DNA from: an uncultured Jannaschia sp.
GTDB taxonomy: Bacteria; Pseudomonadota; Alphaproteobacteria; Rhodobacterales; Rhodobacteraceae
Direction: 5' to 3'
DNA length: 64,000 bases
Assembly (NCBI RefSeq): GCF_947494055.1
Contig: NZ_CANLTR010000002.1
Span: forward strand, 186,001 to 250,000
In this document: positions 9,961-19,625 of the stretch, piece after piece
Position numbering within the stretch: position 1 is the first letter of the stretch
Layout of the letters: the number at the start of each line of letters is the position of its first letter
Translations under genes and position numbers: made by a program
The notes under the pieces: model-generated
What the model saw: the letters and a program-made list of their open reading frames with translations, nothing else
Database searches by the model: none
Told to the model about the DNA's origin: nothing

Positions 9961-10605
9961 ATGGCCAATTCTGCGACGCTCAGAGACAACCGCGAACCGC
10001 ATCGCCCCGCGCCCGTCGCGCATACGCCGCTGGAGGATGCGCAGGCGTTTCTGCTCGGCACCGCGCTCTGCGCGCTCGGCGTGCTGCTCCTCACCTCGGC
10101 AGGGCTCGTGACCGGACAGACCGCCGGGCTCGGCATTCTCGCGAGCTACGTGTCGGGCTGGCCGTTCGGCGTGTGGTTCTTCGTGCTCAACCTGCCGTTC
10201 TACATCCTCGGCTGGCAGCGGATGGGGCCCCGCTTCATCGTGAAGACGGTCATCGCGGTCTCGCTCCTGTCGGTCTTCGCCGCGCTGCTGCCGTCCTTCG
10301 TCACGTTCGGCCGACTCGATCCCTGGGTGGCTTCGGCGCTGGCCGGCGCGGTGACGGGGATGGGCCTCATCGTCATCTTCCGGCACGGCGCCTCGCTCGG
10401 CGGAATCGGCATCCTCGCGCTCTGCATGCAGGAGCGGTTCGCGATCCGGGCGGGCTGGGTCCAGCTCGGCTTCGACGCGGTGCTCTTCGCCGCGGCGTTC
10501 CTGATCCTCGATCCGTTCCTCGTCCTCGTCTCGCTTCTGGGCGCGGTGATCGTGAACCTCATCATCGCGGTGAACCATCGCCGCGACCGCTACATCGGAC
10601 GCTGA
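9961..10605 (+). CDS. YitT-family membrane protein
   Basis: This 214-residue membrane protein has about five hydrophobic segments and the family pattern LTSAGLVTGQTAGLGILASYVSGWPFGVWFFVLNLPFY (residues ~44-80; given here as a described stretch in two parts: TSAGLVTGQTAGLG and FFVLNLPFYILG). A short cytoplasmic C-terminus ends in NHRRDRYIGR. YitT/DUF161 proteins are of unknown function and often cited as possible transporters. One base separates its stop from the following SMR gene, so the two are probably co-expressed. Confidence 0.85.
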   Translation: MANSATLRDNREPHRPAPVAHTPLEDAQAFLLGTALCALGVLLLTSAGLVTGQTAGLGILASYVSGWPFGVWFFVLNLPFYILGWQRMGPRFIVKTVIAVSLLSVFAALLPSFVTFGRLDPWVASALAGAVTGMGLIVIFRHGASLGGIGILALCMQERFAIRAGWVQLGFDAVLFAAAFLILDPFLVLVSLLGAVIVNLIIAVNHRRDRYIGR

Positions 10606-10606
10606 C

Positions 10607-10936
10607 ATGAACTGGGTGCTGCTGATCCTCGCCATCGCCTTCGAAACCGTCGGAACCTCCGCGCTGAAGGCCTCCGCCGGGTTCACCCGGCTCGGCCCCT
10701 CGCTGGTCACGCTGACCTGCTTCGTCGTGTCACTGTTCCTGCTGTCGCTGGTGCTCAGGACGATCCCCGTCGGGATCGCCTACGCGATATGGTCCGGCCT
10801 CGGCATCGTGCTGATCGCGGCGATCGGCTGGCTCGCCTTCGGCCAGCGGCTCGATCCCGCCGCGATCCTAGGTTTGGTCATGATCATCGCCGGAATCGTC
10901 GTGATGCAGCTCTTCTCCGACACGACGGGGCACTAG
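10607..10936 (+). CDS. Small multidrug resistance (SMR) transporter, EmrE/Qac type
   Basis: This 109-residue four-helix protein matches the SMR family. It has the essential membrane glutamate at residue 13 (AIAFETVGT), the KASAGFTRLGPS motif, IPVGIAYAIWSGLG, and a fourth helix ending in VVMQLF. Such proteins work as dual-topology dimers exporting quaternary cations in exchange for protons. A single gene is present here, as for EmrE, rather than a heterodimer pair. The substrate is not predictable, and housekeeping guanidinium or quaternary amine export is equally possible. It converges on alaS with an 11-base gap. Confidence 0.9.
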   Translation: MNWVLLILAIAFETVGTSALKASAGFTRLGPSLVTLTCFVVSLFLLSLVLRTIPVGIAYAIWSGLGIVLIAAIGWLAFGQRLDPAAILGLVMIIAGIVVMQLFSDTTGH

Positions 10937-10947
10937 GCCCCGCCCGG

Positions 10948-13596
10948 TCAGGCGGCGGCGATCACCCCGCGCGCCGCGTCGAGCGCTGCATCGGCCTGCG
11001 AGATGTCGGCCCCGCCGCCCTGCGCCATCTCCGGCCGTCCACCGCCCCCTCGTCCGCCGAGGGCTTCCACCGCGGCCTTCACGAGATCGACGGCCGAGAC
11101 CCGGCCCGCGAGATCCTTCGTGACACCGGCGGCGACCGCGGGCTTCGCCCCCGTATCGGCGATCAGCACGACGATGCCGCTGCCGAGCGAGGCCTTCTGC
11201 GCATCGATCATCGGCCCGAGATCCTTGCCCGACACGCCGGAGATCACCTGCATCACGGCCTTCATCCCGTTGATGTCCTGCGCTTCGGCCCCCGCGCCCA
11301 TCGCCTTCTCGCGGCGAAGCTGCGCCACCTCGTTCTGCAGCGCCCGGCGCTCGTCCATCAGCGCCCGGACGCGGGTACCGACCTCCTCGGGCTGCGACTT
11401 GAACAGATTGGCAAGCTCTGCCACCCGGTGATCCTGCGCCCGCAGGTAGTCCATAGCCGCCTGCCCGGTCAGCGCCTCGATCCGCCGCACGCCCGCGCTC
11501 GACGCCTGATCGCCCAGCGTGACGAAGGCGCCGATCTCGCCGGTCCGGCCGACATGCGTGCCGCCGCAAAGCTCGATCGAGTAGGTCCGCTTGTCGGCAC
11601 CCCGCCCGGTCCCGTCCTTCGCGCCCATCGAGACGACGCGCACCTCGTCGCCGTACTTCTCGCCGAAGAGCGCCTGCGCACCGAGCGCGCGGGCGTCGTC
11701 GGGCGCCATGATCCGGGTCGAGACCTCGGCATTCTGCCGGATGAAGGCGTTCACCTCTGCCTCGACCCGCGTGAGCTCCTCGAGCGAGACCGCCTGCCCG
11801 TGGCTGAAGTCGAAGCGCAGCCGGTCCGGCGCGTTGAGCGAGCCGCGCTGCGCGACGTGCTCGCCGAGGGCGCCGCGCAACGCCTCGTGCAGCAGATGCG
11901 TCGCCGAATGGTTCGCGCGGATCGCCGAGCGGCGGTCGTGATCGACGACAAGCTCGGCCGGTTGGTCCCGCGCAATCTGCCCCTCCTCGACCTCGGCCAG
12001 ATGCATGTAGATGCCCGCCGACTTGCGCGTATCCGTCACGCGCGCGCGCCCCGTCTGCGTCCGCACGATCCCGGTATCGCCGACCTGACCGCCCGCCTCC
12101 GCGTAGAACGGAGTCTGGTTGACGACGATCGCGATGGTCTCGCCGGCTTCCGCTGCGTCGATCTCCGACCCGTCGCGGACGAGCGCGAGGATCTGCCCCT
12201 CTGCCGTCTCGGTGTCGTAACCCAGGAACTCCGTGGTGCCGTGCCGCTCCGCCAGATCGAACCAGATCGCCGCATCCGCCTGCTCGCCCGAACCGGACCA
12301 GGCCGCGCGGGCCCGGGCCTTCTGCTCGGCCATCGCCGCGTCGAACCCGGCCACGTCCACGCCCAGGCCCTTCTCGCGGAGCGCGTCCTGCGTCAGGTCG
12401 AGCGGGAAGCCGTAGGTGTCGTAAAGCTTGAACGCGGCCTCCCCCCCGAGCGTGCCGCCCGCGGACAGGCGGCCGACCTCGTCCTCGAGCAGACGCAGCC
12501 CGCGGTCGAGCGTGGCGCGGAACCGATCCTCCTCGCCGCGCAGCGTCTCCTCGATCAACGCCTTCGCGCGGACAAGTTCGGGATAGTGCTGCCCCATCTG
12601 CTGCACCAGCGCCGGGACCAGCCGGTGCATCACCGGATCCTGCGCACCGGCCTGATGCGCGTGCCGCATGGCGCGGCGCATGATCCGGCGCAGCACGTAG
12701 CCACGACCTTCGTTCGAGGGCATCACGCCGTCCGCGATCAGGAAGGAGGTGGAGCGCAGGTGGTCGGCGATCACCCGGTGATGCACGTTCTCCGGTCCGT
12801 CCGCGTCCGTCGAGGTCGCGTGCGCGCTGGCCTCGATGAGCGCGCGCATCAGGTCGGTGTCGTAATTGTCGTGCTTTCCCTGCAGAAGCGCGCCGATCCG
12901 CTCGAGCCCCATGCCGGTGTCGATCGACTGCATGTCGAGCGGCCGCATCGAGCCGTCGGGCAGCTGCTCGTTCTGCATGAAGACGAGGTTCCAGATCTCG
13001 ATGAACCGGTCGCCGTCCTCGTCCGGGCTGCCCGGCGGGCCGCCGGGAATATGGTCCCCGTGGTCGTAGAAGATCTCGCTGCAGGGGCCGCAGGGGCCGG
13101 TCGGGCCCATCCGCCAGAAATTGTCGTCGCTGGCGATGCGGATGATCCGCTCGTCCGGCAGGTTCGCGACCTTCTTCCACAGTGCCGCCGCCTCGTCGTC
13201 GGTGTGGTAGATCGTGACCAGAAGCCGGTTGGGATCGATCCCGAAATCCCGGGTCAGAAGGTCCCAGGCGAAGGGGATCGCTTCGGACTTGAAGTAGTCG
13301 CCGAAGCTGAAATTGCCCAGCATCTCGAAGAAGGTGTGGTGGCGCGCGGTGTAGCCCACATTGTCGAGGTCGTTGTGCTTGCCACCGGCGCGGACGCATT
13401 TCTGCGATGTCGTCGCGCGGACGTAATTTCGGCTCTCGACGCCGGTGAAGACGTTCTTGAACTGCACCATGCCCGAATTGGTGAACATCAGCGTCGGGTC
13501 GTTGTGCGGCACGAGCGGAGAGCTGTCCACGACCGCGTGTCCGTTGCGCGCGAAGTGGCCGAGGAAGGTCGAGCGGATATCGTTAAGGCTGGGCAT
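10948..13596 (-). CDS. alaS: Alanyl-tRNA synthetase
   Basis: AlaRS charges tRNA-Ala and edits mischarged serine and glycine. The 882-residue protein has the class II catalytic region ([20 protein letters not shown] at the N-terminus, [13 protein letters not shown]), the editing-domain zinc motif [11 protein letters not shown] paired with [13 protein letters not shown], and a C-terminal coiled and glycine-rich C-Ala domain ([18 protein letters not shown]). The start [15 protein letters not shown] is the family start; 23 extra in-frame codons upstream are proline/arginine-rich leader sequence and were rejected. Full length and intact. Confidence 0.97.
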   Translation of the reverse strand: MPSLNDIRSTFLGHFARNGHAVVDSSPLVPHNDPTLMFTNSGMVQFKNVFTGVESRNYVRATTSQKCVRAGGKHNDLDNVGYTARHHTFFEMLGNFSFGDYFKSEAIPFAWDLLTRDFGIDPNRLLVTIYHTDDEAAALWKKVANLPDERIIRIASDDNFWRMGPTGPCGPCSEIFYDHGDHIPGGPPGSPDEDGDRFIEIWNLVFMQNEQLPDGSMRPLDMQSIDTGMGLERIGALLQGKHDNYDTDLMRALIEASAHATSTDADGPENVHHRVIADHLRSTSFLIADGVMPSNEGRGYVLRRIMRRAMRHAHQAGAQDPVMHRLVPALVQQMGQHYPELVRAKALIEETLRGEEDRFRATLDRGLRLLEDEVGRLSAGGTLGGEAAFKLYDTYGFPLDLTQDALREKGLGVDVAGFDAAMAEQKARARAAWSGSGEQADAAIWFDLAERHGTTEFLGYDTETAEGQILALVRDGSEIDAAEAGETIAIVVNQTPFYAEAGGQVGDTGIVRTQTGRARVTDTRKSAGIYMHLAEVEEGQIARDQPAELVVDHDRRSAIRANHSATHLLHEALRGALGEHVAQRGSLNAPDRLRFDFSHGQAVSLEELTRVEAEVNAFIRQNAEVSTRIMAPDDARALGAQALFGEKYGDEVRVVSMGAKDGTGRGADKRTYSIELCGGTHVGRTGEIGAFVTLGDQASSAGVRRIEALTGQAAMDYLRAQDHRVAELANLFKSQPEEVGTRVRALMDERRALQNEVAQLRREKAMGAGAEAQDINGMKAVMQVISGVSGKDLGPMIDAQKASLGSGIVVLIADTGAKPAVAAGVTKDLAGRVSAVDLVKAAVEALGGRGGGGRPEMAQGGGADISQADAALDAARGVIAAA

Positions 13597-13666
13597 GTCG
13601 TTCCTCCTCGCGCGGCGGGTCCGCGCCGTCCTAGCCCCGGCGTGTCGGCCCGTCCAGCCACCCAAC

Positions 13667-13698
13667 GAAAACGGGGCCGCCCTGCTCGCGACCCCGTT
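13667..13698 (-). terminator. Intrinsic terminator downstream of recA
   Basis: On the minus strand AACGGGG (13698-13692) pairs with CCCCGTT (13676-13670), and the hairpin runs into TTTTCGTT. It lies about 40 bases after the recA stop and before alaS, which is on the same strand. Confidence 0.6.
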
Positions 13699-13733
13699 CC
13701 GTCATCTCGTCTCGACCGGCCCCGGGCGGGGCA

Positions 13734-14804
13734 TCACTCGTCGAAGATCTCGTCCTTGTCGCCGGCCCCCATCTGGAAGTCGAGTCCGTGGGCCGCGCGG
13801 ATCTTGTCCTCGATCTCGAGCGCGACGGACGGATTCTCGCGCAGGAAGGTCTTGGAGTTCTCGCGCCCCTGCCCGATCCGCTCGTCGCCGTAGCTGAACC
13901 AGGCGCCGGACTTGTCGACCACGCCGGCCTTCACGCCGAGGTCGAGCAACTCGCCCATCTTGGAGATGCCCTCGCCGTACATGATGTCGAACTCGACCTG
14001 CTTGAACGGCGGCGCGACCTTGTTCTTGACGACCTTCACCCGCGTGGTGTTGCCCACGACCTCGTCGCGATCCTTGATGGCGCCGATCCGGCGGATGTCG
14101 AGGCGGACGGAGGAATAGAACTTCAGCGCGTTGCCGCCCGTCGTCGTCTCCGGCGAGCCGAACATGACGCCGATCTTCATCCGGATCTGGTTGATGAAGA
14201 TCACCATGCAGTTCGACCGCGAGATCGAGCCCGTCAGCTTACGCATGGCCTGGCTCATCAGGCGCGCATGGACGCCCACGGAGCTGTCGCCCATGTCGCC
14301 CTCGAGCTCCGATTTGGGCGTCAGCGCCGCGACCGAGTCCACGACCACGAGGCTGACCGCACCGGACCGCACGAGCGTATCGACGATCTCGAGCGCCTGC
14401 TCACCGGTATCGGGCTGCGAGATCAGGAGCTCGTCGAGGTCGACGCCGAGCTTGCGCGCGTATTGCGGGTCGAGCGCGTGTTCGGCGTCGACAAAGGCGC
14501 AGACGCCGCCCTTCTTCTGCTCCTCGGCGACGACATGAAGGGTCAGCGTCGTCTTGCCCGAGGATTCCGGCCCGTAAATCTCGATCACGCGCCCTTTCGG
14601 CAGGCCGCCGATGCCGAGCGCGATGTCGAGGCCGAGCGAGCCCGTCGAGGTCGACTCGATGTCCTTGAGGACGTTGTCGCCCCCGAGCTTCATGATCGAG
14701 CCCTTGCCGAACTGACGCTCGATCTGGGCGAGCGCGCTGTCGAGCGCCTTCTGCTTGTCCGCGCCGCGTTTGTCAGCCATGTCGATAAGGTTCGCCATTC
14801 CCAT
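13734..14804 (-). CDS. recA: Recombinase RecA
   Basis: RecA forms filaments on single-stranded DNA for homologous recombination and triggers LexA self-cleavage. The 356-residue product has Walker [10 protein letters not shown] (residues 78-86), Walker B in [12 protein letters not shown], the L1 loop region and L2 loop [14 protein letters not shown], and an acidic C-terminal tail DKDEIFDE. The start at 14804 ([13 protein letters not shown]) or two codons later at 14798 are both possible. The promoter carries two LexA boxes and a CtrA-type box. It ends in an intrinsic terminator, so it is probably monocistronic. Confidence 0.98.
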   Translation of the reverse strand: MGMANLIDMADKRGADKQKALDSALAQIERQFGKGSIMKLGGDNVLKDIESTSTGSLGLDIALGIGGLPKGRVIEIYGPESSGKTTLTLHVVAEEQKKGGVCAFVDAEHALDPQYARKLGVDLDELLISQPDTGEQALEIVDTLVRSGAVSLVVVDSVAALTPKSELEGDMGDSSVGVHARLMSQAMRKLTGSISRSNCMVIFINQIRMKIGVMFGSPETTTGGNALKFYSSVRLDIRRIGAIKDRDEVVGNTTRVKVVKNKVAPPFKQVEFDIMYGEGISKMGELLDLGVKAGVVDKSGAWFSYGDERIGQGRENSKTFLRENPSVALEIEDKIRAAHGLDFQMGAGDKDEIFDE

Positions 14805-14855
14805 AGTATCACGCCCTTGTTGCATGCTGCCGCAGTCGCGGCAATCGGGGTTTCG

Positions 14856-14870
14856 TTCACGTATCGTTCT
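14856..14870 (+). promoter_or_regulatory. Second LexA (SOS) box of recA leader
   Basis: The direct repeat GTTC-acgtatc-GTTC is an exact match to the alphaproteobacterial LexA operator GTTC-N7-GTTC, here written on the plus strand. It lies downstream of the recA -10 element, about 52 bases before the recA start codon. It is oriented opposite to the box in the promoter spacer. Confidence 0.7.
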
Positions 14871-14880
14871 GCTTGTCCCG

Positions 14881-14909
14881 GATATGGAACGTTTGGGGAA
14901 CACATTCAA
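14881..14909 (-). promoter_or_regulatory. recA promoter with a LexA box filling its spacer
   Basis: On the minus strand TTGAAT (14909-14904) and CATATC (14886-14881) are 17 bases apart. The spacer contains GTTC-N7-GTTC (minus strand, 14901-14887), so LexA bound there would sit between the -35 and -10 elements and block polymerase. The arrangement makes both the promoter and the operator calls more credible. Confidence 0.75.
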
Positions 14910-14917
14910 GTAATCAT

Positions 14918-14932
14918 TTAATTCTTCCTTAA
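14918..14932. promoter_or_regulatory. CtrA-type box upstream of recA promoter
   Basis: TTAA-ttcttcc-TTAA matches the CtrA full-site consensus TTAA-N7-TTAA and ends nine bases upstream of the recA -35 element. TTAA words are rare in this G+C-rich DNA. Binding is inferred from the pattern only. Confidence 0.55.
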
Positions 14933-14975
14933 TCCGGGCGATCAGGGAGCCGTACGCAAACGAAGGATCGGGAAA

Positions 14976-15557
14976 GTGCTGATCTTCTGGGACGCCCGCA
15001 TCGTCCTCCTCGCCGTGCCGAAGACGGGGTCGACGGCGCTCGAGGCCGCTCTGGCGTCGCACGCCGACGCCGCGATCGTGAATCCGCCGGGCCTCAAGCA
15101 TTGCGGGGTCCGCAAGTACGACCGCGAATTGCGCCCGTTCTTCGAGCGCGGCGGACAACGTCCGATGGAGAAGATGGCCGTCATTCGCGAGCCGGTGGAC
15201 TGGCTGGGCAGCTGGTTCCGCTACCGGAGCCGACCGGCGTTGCGGGGCCATGCGAACTCGACCGCCGGGATGCAGTTCACGCATTTCGTGGAGGCGTATC
15301 TCACCCCCGAGCCCCCCGCCTTCGCCCGGGTCGGGTCGCAAGCCGTGATGCTTGCCGGTGGCGTGGAGCACCTGTTCCGGCACGACGATCTGGGCCCCGC
15401 CACCGCGTTCCTCGCCGAACGCCTGGGGACCGAGGTGACGTTGCCGCGCGCCAACGTCTCGCCCCCAGGCGACGTCTCGCTCCCGGCGGATCTGGAGGCG
15501 CGTCTGCGGATCGAGCGGGCGGAGGATTTCGCCCTCTGGAAGCGCGCGGCCCCCTGA
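14976..15557 (+). CDS. Sulfotransferase-family protein
   Basis: The 193-residue protein shows the two PAPS-binding elements of sulfotransferases: an N-terminal 5'-phosphosulfate loop ([14 protein letters not shown], residues ~13-26) and a later 3'-phosphate motif ([15 protein letters not shown], residues ~71-85). It is short for the family and may act on a carbohydrate or small molecule; related short proteins occur in marine Rhodobacteraceae. It starts at a GTG with AAGGA nine bases upstream, divergent from recA, and ends one base before the convergent cckA stop. The substrate is unknown. Confidence 0.75.
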   Translation: MLIFWDARIVLLAVPKTGSTALEAALASHADAAIVNPPGLKHCGVRKYDRELRPFFERGGQRPMEKMAVIREPVDWLGSWFRYRSRPALRGHANSTAGMQFTHFVEAYLTPEPPAFARVGSQAVMLAGGVEHLFRHDDLGPATAFLAERLGTEVTLPRANVSPPGDVSLPADLEARLRIERAEDFALWKRAAP

Positions 15558-15558
15558 C

Positions 15559-18195
15559 CTACTGAAGCGCGCGTTCGACGGTGCGGGTCAGGTCGTTCAG
15601 CGAGAAGGGTTTCGGCAGGAACGTCGCGTTCGGGACGGGCGTGCTGGTCTCCGACAGCGCGTCCTGCGTGTAGCCCGAGATGAACACGGTCCGCACCGTC
15701 GGACGATCCTTCAGCGCCTTGCGCACCCAACTCGGCCCGTCGAGCCCCGGCATCATCACGTCGGTCACGAACAGGTCGACGACGAGCGAGGGATCCGACA
15801 ACTGCGCGAGCGCGGATTCCGCGTTCTCCGCCTCGACGACGTCGTAGCCCCGGAGACGGAGCGCGCGCGACGCGAAGGCGCGGACCGGTGCCTCGTCCTC
15901 GACCAGAAGCACGACCGGGCGGGCGCGATCGCCACCGGCGGCGCCGGTCGCGGCCCCGGCCGAGCCGGTCGCTCCGCCGGACGGGTCTTGCGCGCGGGTC
16001 GCATCGGTCTTCGCCGCCACGGCGGGCGAGCCGTCCGCCACCTTCACGGGGGCGGGCTCGACGCGGTCGTCGTTCCGGCCGGACGATGCATCCCCGTCGC
16101 CGGACGCAACCGAACGGGACACCTCGGGGCGATTCCGCGTGTCGCCCTCGTGCCGTCCGCGGCACGGCAACGCATCGCTCGGCGCTGTAACGACGGACGG
16201 CGTGGTCTCTTTCCGGTCATCCGGCCTGTCACGCATCGACGGCTCGACGACCGTATTGGCCGGTTGTTCCAGCCTGTAGGGCGTCGGGATGGCGGGCGTG
16301 TCCATCCGTTCGACAGGCTCGTCGTCCAGCACGGCCATCTTGTCGTCGTCGGGCATCACCGGGAAATAGAGGCTGAACCGCGTCCCGACGTCGAGCTCGG
16401 AATCGGCGAAGATGTAGCCACCCGATTGCTTGATTATACCGTAGGCCATCGACAGCCCCAGCCCGGTCCCCTCGCCCGGCCGCTTGGTGGTGAAGAACGG
16501 CTCGAAGATCCGGGCGAGGTTGTCCTTCGAGATGCCCCGGCCTTCGTCGGTCACGTTGATGACCACGTACTGGCCCGGCGGCATCGTCACGCGATCGCGC
16601 GTCAACGGCTGGTTGAGGAAGCGGCATTCGGTCTCGATCCGGATCTCGCCGCCCTCGGGCATCGCGTCCCGTGCGTTGACGACCAGGTTCATCAGCACCT
16701 GCTCGAGCTGGCGACGGTCGCCACGCACGGGAATGAGCCCCGGATCGTGTTGCAGCGTCAGCCGGACGTTGTCGCCCACCAGACGGTTCAGCAGATGCGC
16801 CAGATCCGCCAGCGTATCGCGCAGGTCGACGGGCTGCATCTGCAGCTTCTGCTTGCGCGAGAAGGCCAGCAACTGCCCCACCAGCGCCGCGGCGCGATTG
16901 GCGTTCTGGTTGATCTGCTTGAGGTCGGCGAAATCCTCGTCGCCCTCGTCGTGGCGCAGAAGCAGCAGGTCGCAATGGCCCGAGATCGCGGTAAGCAGAT
17001 TGTTGAAATCGTGCGCCACGCCGCCGGCGAGCTGACCGATGGCCTGCATCTTCTGGCTTTGCACGAATTGCGCCTCGAGCGTCTTCAGCTCGGTCGCGTC
17101 GTTCAGGACGGCGAGCAGCCCGCCCTCGCCGTCATCGACGGGACGACTGAGCGTGATCTGCAGGTAGGTCTCCGTCTCGGCGCCGGTCACCCGCACAACC
17201 TCGGCCCGGTAGAGACCGCGGCCGGCCGCGGCTTCGCTGACCCATCCGCGCACGCTGCGGCCCAGCCCCTCGACCATCGCGGCGAGGCGGACCTCGCCGG
17301 GGGACGCCGTCGCCGGCAGCAGGTCGCGCGCGAGCCGGTTGGCGAACAGAACGCGGCCTTCGGGGTCGAGCCTCAGCAGGGCCACGGGCAGGGAATCGAG
17401 CTCGACACGGCCGTTCTTGTACTCGCCCGCCGGCATCACGAAGACCTCCGACCGGCCGTTCGCCGGTTCCGACAGGACCACGCGGACCGGCTGCGGCCCG
17501 TCCGTCGTCAAGAGCCGGTTCAACCTGCCGCTCTGCAGGGGCACCTTTTCGAACAGATCCCGCACCCGCTGGGCACGATGCCCCGCCTTCTCCTCCAGGA
17601 CGTCGTTCATGGAGAGGATGGTGCCGGACGGCCCGACGGTCAGCATCGGCAGACCGTTCCCGTCGGCGCCGCGCGATGGCTGGTCCACCAGGTCCTCGAT
17701 CCGCCAGAGCAGCCCGCCCGGGACGCGATGGACGGCCACGCGCACATGGCCCCGCCGCGTCACGACATCCTCCCGCGCGGAGCCGTATCCCCGCGCGGCG
17801 GCACGGAGACGATGCACGACGGCGTCCGGATTGGCGAAGAGGGGCTCGAGCATGACGGACATCGTCGCAGCCTTCCGCGCACCGAGGCGGTCGGTCGCGG
17901 CGGTGTTCTGCGCGATGATCGCGCCCGCCTCGTCGGTGCAGAGGCCCGGCACGGTGTCGTGATCGAGCAAGGCCATTACGGTCTGCAGGCGACGACGTTC
18001 CAGGCGGGCATCCACCAGGGTCGCGATCTGCAGCCCGACGAGGATCGCCGCCGACGCTCCGGCGACCGCCAGAAGGAGCGCGCGGGAGACATCGAACTCG
18101 ACGACGAAGGACGCCACGACCGCGGCGAGCGCGGCGAGAAGGAAGATCGCGGACCCGGTCCGCAGTCGGTTGAGAGTTTGTGCCAAGTCGCCCAA
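15559..18195 (-). CDS. cckA: Cell-cycle hybrid histidine kinase CckA
   Basis: CckA is the membrane kinase/phosphatase at the top of the CckA-ChpT-CtrA phosphorelay. The protein (about 878 residues) has two N-terminal membrane helices (residues ~14-60), PAS-like sensor regions, the H-box [17 protein letters not shown], an HATPase domain with [23 protein letters not shown] and GTGLGL motifs, and a C-terminal receiver domain ([26 protein letters not shown], phospho-Asp in TDVMM). About 140 low-complexity residues link kinase and receiver. No ATG is suitable; a TTG at 18195 with AGAGGTGG upstream is chosen, because the sequence before it is AT-rich and contains a CtrA-type box. The start remains uncertain. 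Confidence 0.92.
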   Translation of the reverse strand: MGDLAQTLNRLRTGSAIFLLAALAAVVASFVVEFDVSRALLLAVAGASAAILVGLQIATLVDARLERRRLQTVMALLDHDTVPGLCTDEAGAIIAQNTAATDRLGARKAATMSVMLEPLFANPDAVVHRLRAAARGYGSAREDVVTRRGHVRVAVHRVPGGLLWRIEDLVDQPSRGADGNGLPMLTVGPSGTILSMNDVLEEKAGHRAQRVRDLFEKVPLQSGRLNRLLTTDGPQPVRVVLSEPANGRSEVFVMPAGEYKNGRVELDSLPVALLRLDPEGRVLFANRLARDLLPATASPGEVRLAAMVEGLGRSVRGWVSEAAAGRGLYRAEVVRVTGAETETYLQITLSRPVDDGEGGLLAVLNDATELKTLEAQFVQSQKMQAIGQLAGGVAHDFNNLLTAISGHCDLLLLRHDEGDEDFADLKQINQNANRAAALVGQLLAFSRKQKLQMQPVDLRDTLADLAHLLNRLVGDNVRLTLQHDPGLIPVRGDRRQLEQVLMNLVVNARDAMPEGGEIRIETECRFLNQPLTRDRVTMPPGQYVVINVTDEGRGISKDNLARIFEPFFTTKRPGEGTGLGLSMAYGIIKQSGGYIFADSELDVGTRFSLYFPVMPDDDKMAVLDDEPVERMDTPAIPTPYRLEQPANTVVEPSMRDRPDDRKETTPSVVTAPSDALPCRGRHEGDTRNRPEVSRSVASGDGDASSGRNDDRVEPAPVKVADGSPAVAAKTDATRAQDPSGGATGSAGAATGAAGGDRARPVVLLVEDEAPVRAFASRALRLRGYDVVEAENAESALAQLSDPSLVVDLFVTDVMMPGLDGPSWVRKALKDRPTVRTVFISGYTQDALSETSTPVPNATFLPKPFSLNDLTRTVERALQ

Positions 18196-18266
18196 GGTCC
18201 ACCTCTTTCGCCGTACGTGATTGGCCTGGCCGGCAATCGATCCGGTAAATTTATCGGCAAGATTCG

Positions 18267-18281
18267 TTAATGCAGCATTAA
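18267..18281. promoter_or_regulatory. CtrA-type box upstream of cckA
   Basis: TTAA-tgcagca-TTAA matches the CtrA consensus TTAA-N7-TTAA and lies about 72 bases upstream of the proposed cckA TTG in an AT-rich leader. It suggests that the relay's end product regulates the gene for its own top kinase. This is based on the pattern alone. Confidence 0.55.
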
Positions 18282-18408
18282 TAATCCGTGAATGTCCTAT
18301 AACGTACGCTCGAAATGATTCCTGCGACCTAACCGCCCGAGCTCGGCCCCGACGCCGCATCGGCAACGCTCCACCGGCAGATCGATCAGGAAATGACCGG
18401 CAGATCGG

Positions 18409-19425
18409 TCAGGAATTGAAGGTCCAGCCCGTCATCCGGGCCTGCACCCAGTTCCAGCTCGAACGGCACATTTCCTCGAGGTCGCGCTGCGCCTCGAAGC
18501 CGAGCTCGGACCGGGCCCGGCTCGGATCGGCGTAGAGCTTCGGCACGTCGCCCGCACGCCGCGGGGCGATGCGGTAGGGCAGCTCGCGCCCGACGACGTC
18601 CTGGTAGGCGCCGTGCAACTCGAGCACGGAGACCGGATTGCCCGTCCCGATATTCAGGCGGTGGGCGCGGCCGTCCAGCAGGGCCTGCAACGACTTCACA
18701 TGGGCGTCCGCGAGGTCCATCACGTGGATGTAGTCGCGCAGGCAGGTTCCGTCCGGCGTGTCGTAATCGTCGCCGAACACGCGCAGTTCGGACATCTCGC
18801 CCGTCGCGACCTTGGCCACGTAGGGCATCAGGTTCTCCGGCACGCCGCGCGGGTCCTCCCCGATCAACGCCGAGCCATGCGCCCCCACCGGGTTGAAGTA
18901 GCGCAGCACGCCGAGCACCCACGGATCGGCCCGTGCCGCCTGTTCGAGGATGCGCTCGCAGGTGACCTTGGTGAAGGCGTAGGGCGAGGTGTGCGACAGC
19001 GGCATGTCCTCGGTGAGCGGGAAGACCTCCGGCTCGCCGTAGACCGTCGCCGTCGAGGAGAAGACGAGGCGCCAGACCTCCGCCGCACGCATCGCCTGCG
19101 TCAGGGTCGTCAGCCCGCCGATATTCGTCTCGAAGTAATCGAGCGGCCGCGCCACGCTCTCGCCCACGGCCTTCTTCGCGGCGAAATGCACCACGCCGTC
19201 GATGGCCTTCTCCGCGAAGAGCCGCGTCAGCAGCGCGCGGTCGAGCACCGTCCCCTCCACGACGTCGACATCCGCCCCGGTGAGCCGCGACAGCCGGTCG
19301 ACGACGCTCGCGTCGGAGTTCGAGAAGTCGTCGAGGATCGTCACCCCGAACCCGGCCTCGACCAGCGCCACATAGGTATGCGACCCGATATATCCGGCGC
19401 CGCCGGTGAGGAGGATATGCGGCAT
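18409..19425 (-). CDS. galE: UDP-glucose 4-epimerase
   Basis: GalE interconverts UDP-glucose and UDP-galactose for polysaccharide and lipopolysaccharide precursors. The 338-residue short-chain dehydrogenase-type protein has the NAD-binding TGGAGYIGSH (residues 7-16), the catalytic Ser124 in SSTATVYG, and Tyr149/Lys153 in SPYAFTK, matching E. coli GalE numbering. The start MPHILLTGGAGYIG is the family start. It stands alone between cckA (same strand, 213 bases away) and the divergent parE. Confidence 0.95.
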   Translation of the reverse strand: MPHILLTGGAGYIGSHTYVALVEAGFGVTILDDFSNSDASVVDRLSRLTGADVDVVEGTVLDRALLTRLFAEKAIDGVVHFAAKKAVGESVARPLDYFETNIGGLTTLTQAMRAAEVWRLVFSSTATVYGEPEVFPLTEDMPLSHTSPYAFTKVTCERILEQAARADPWVLGVLRYFNPVGAHGSALIGEDPRGVPENLMPYVAKVATGEMSELRVFGDDYDTPDGTCLRDYIHVMDLADAHVKSLQALLDGRAHRLNIGTGNPVSVLELHGAYQDVVGRELPYRIAPRRAGDVPKLYADPSRARSELGFEAQRDLEEMCRSSWNWVQARMTGWTFNS

Positions 19426-19625
19426 GACGATGCTCCGGATCTGGTGTCGGCGCCCCGCGTCTAGCCCCTCCGCCGGGCTGCGGAAACCCCGTGGAACGCG
19501 GTTCGGTCGACCTGCCCGTCGAAGGCCGTCCCGGCGTTCCCGCGCGGGCGATCCGACATCCCCGGCCTTTCGCAAGGCCCGCATATCGCCTACCTTGAGC
19601 GAAACCCCACAAGATAGAGCAGCAC

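Noticed and set aside
8503..10710. Long minus-strand open frame opposite icd and the YitT-type gene
   Set aside because: Shadow of convincing plus-strand genes; composition and lack of domains do not support a product.
10789..13893. Very long open frame on the plus strand opposite alaS
   Set aside because: It is antisense to an intact alaS, has an Arg/Asp/His-rich product with no recognisable domain, and is explained by the third-position G+C bias of the real gene.
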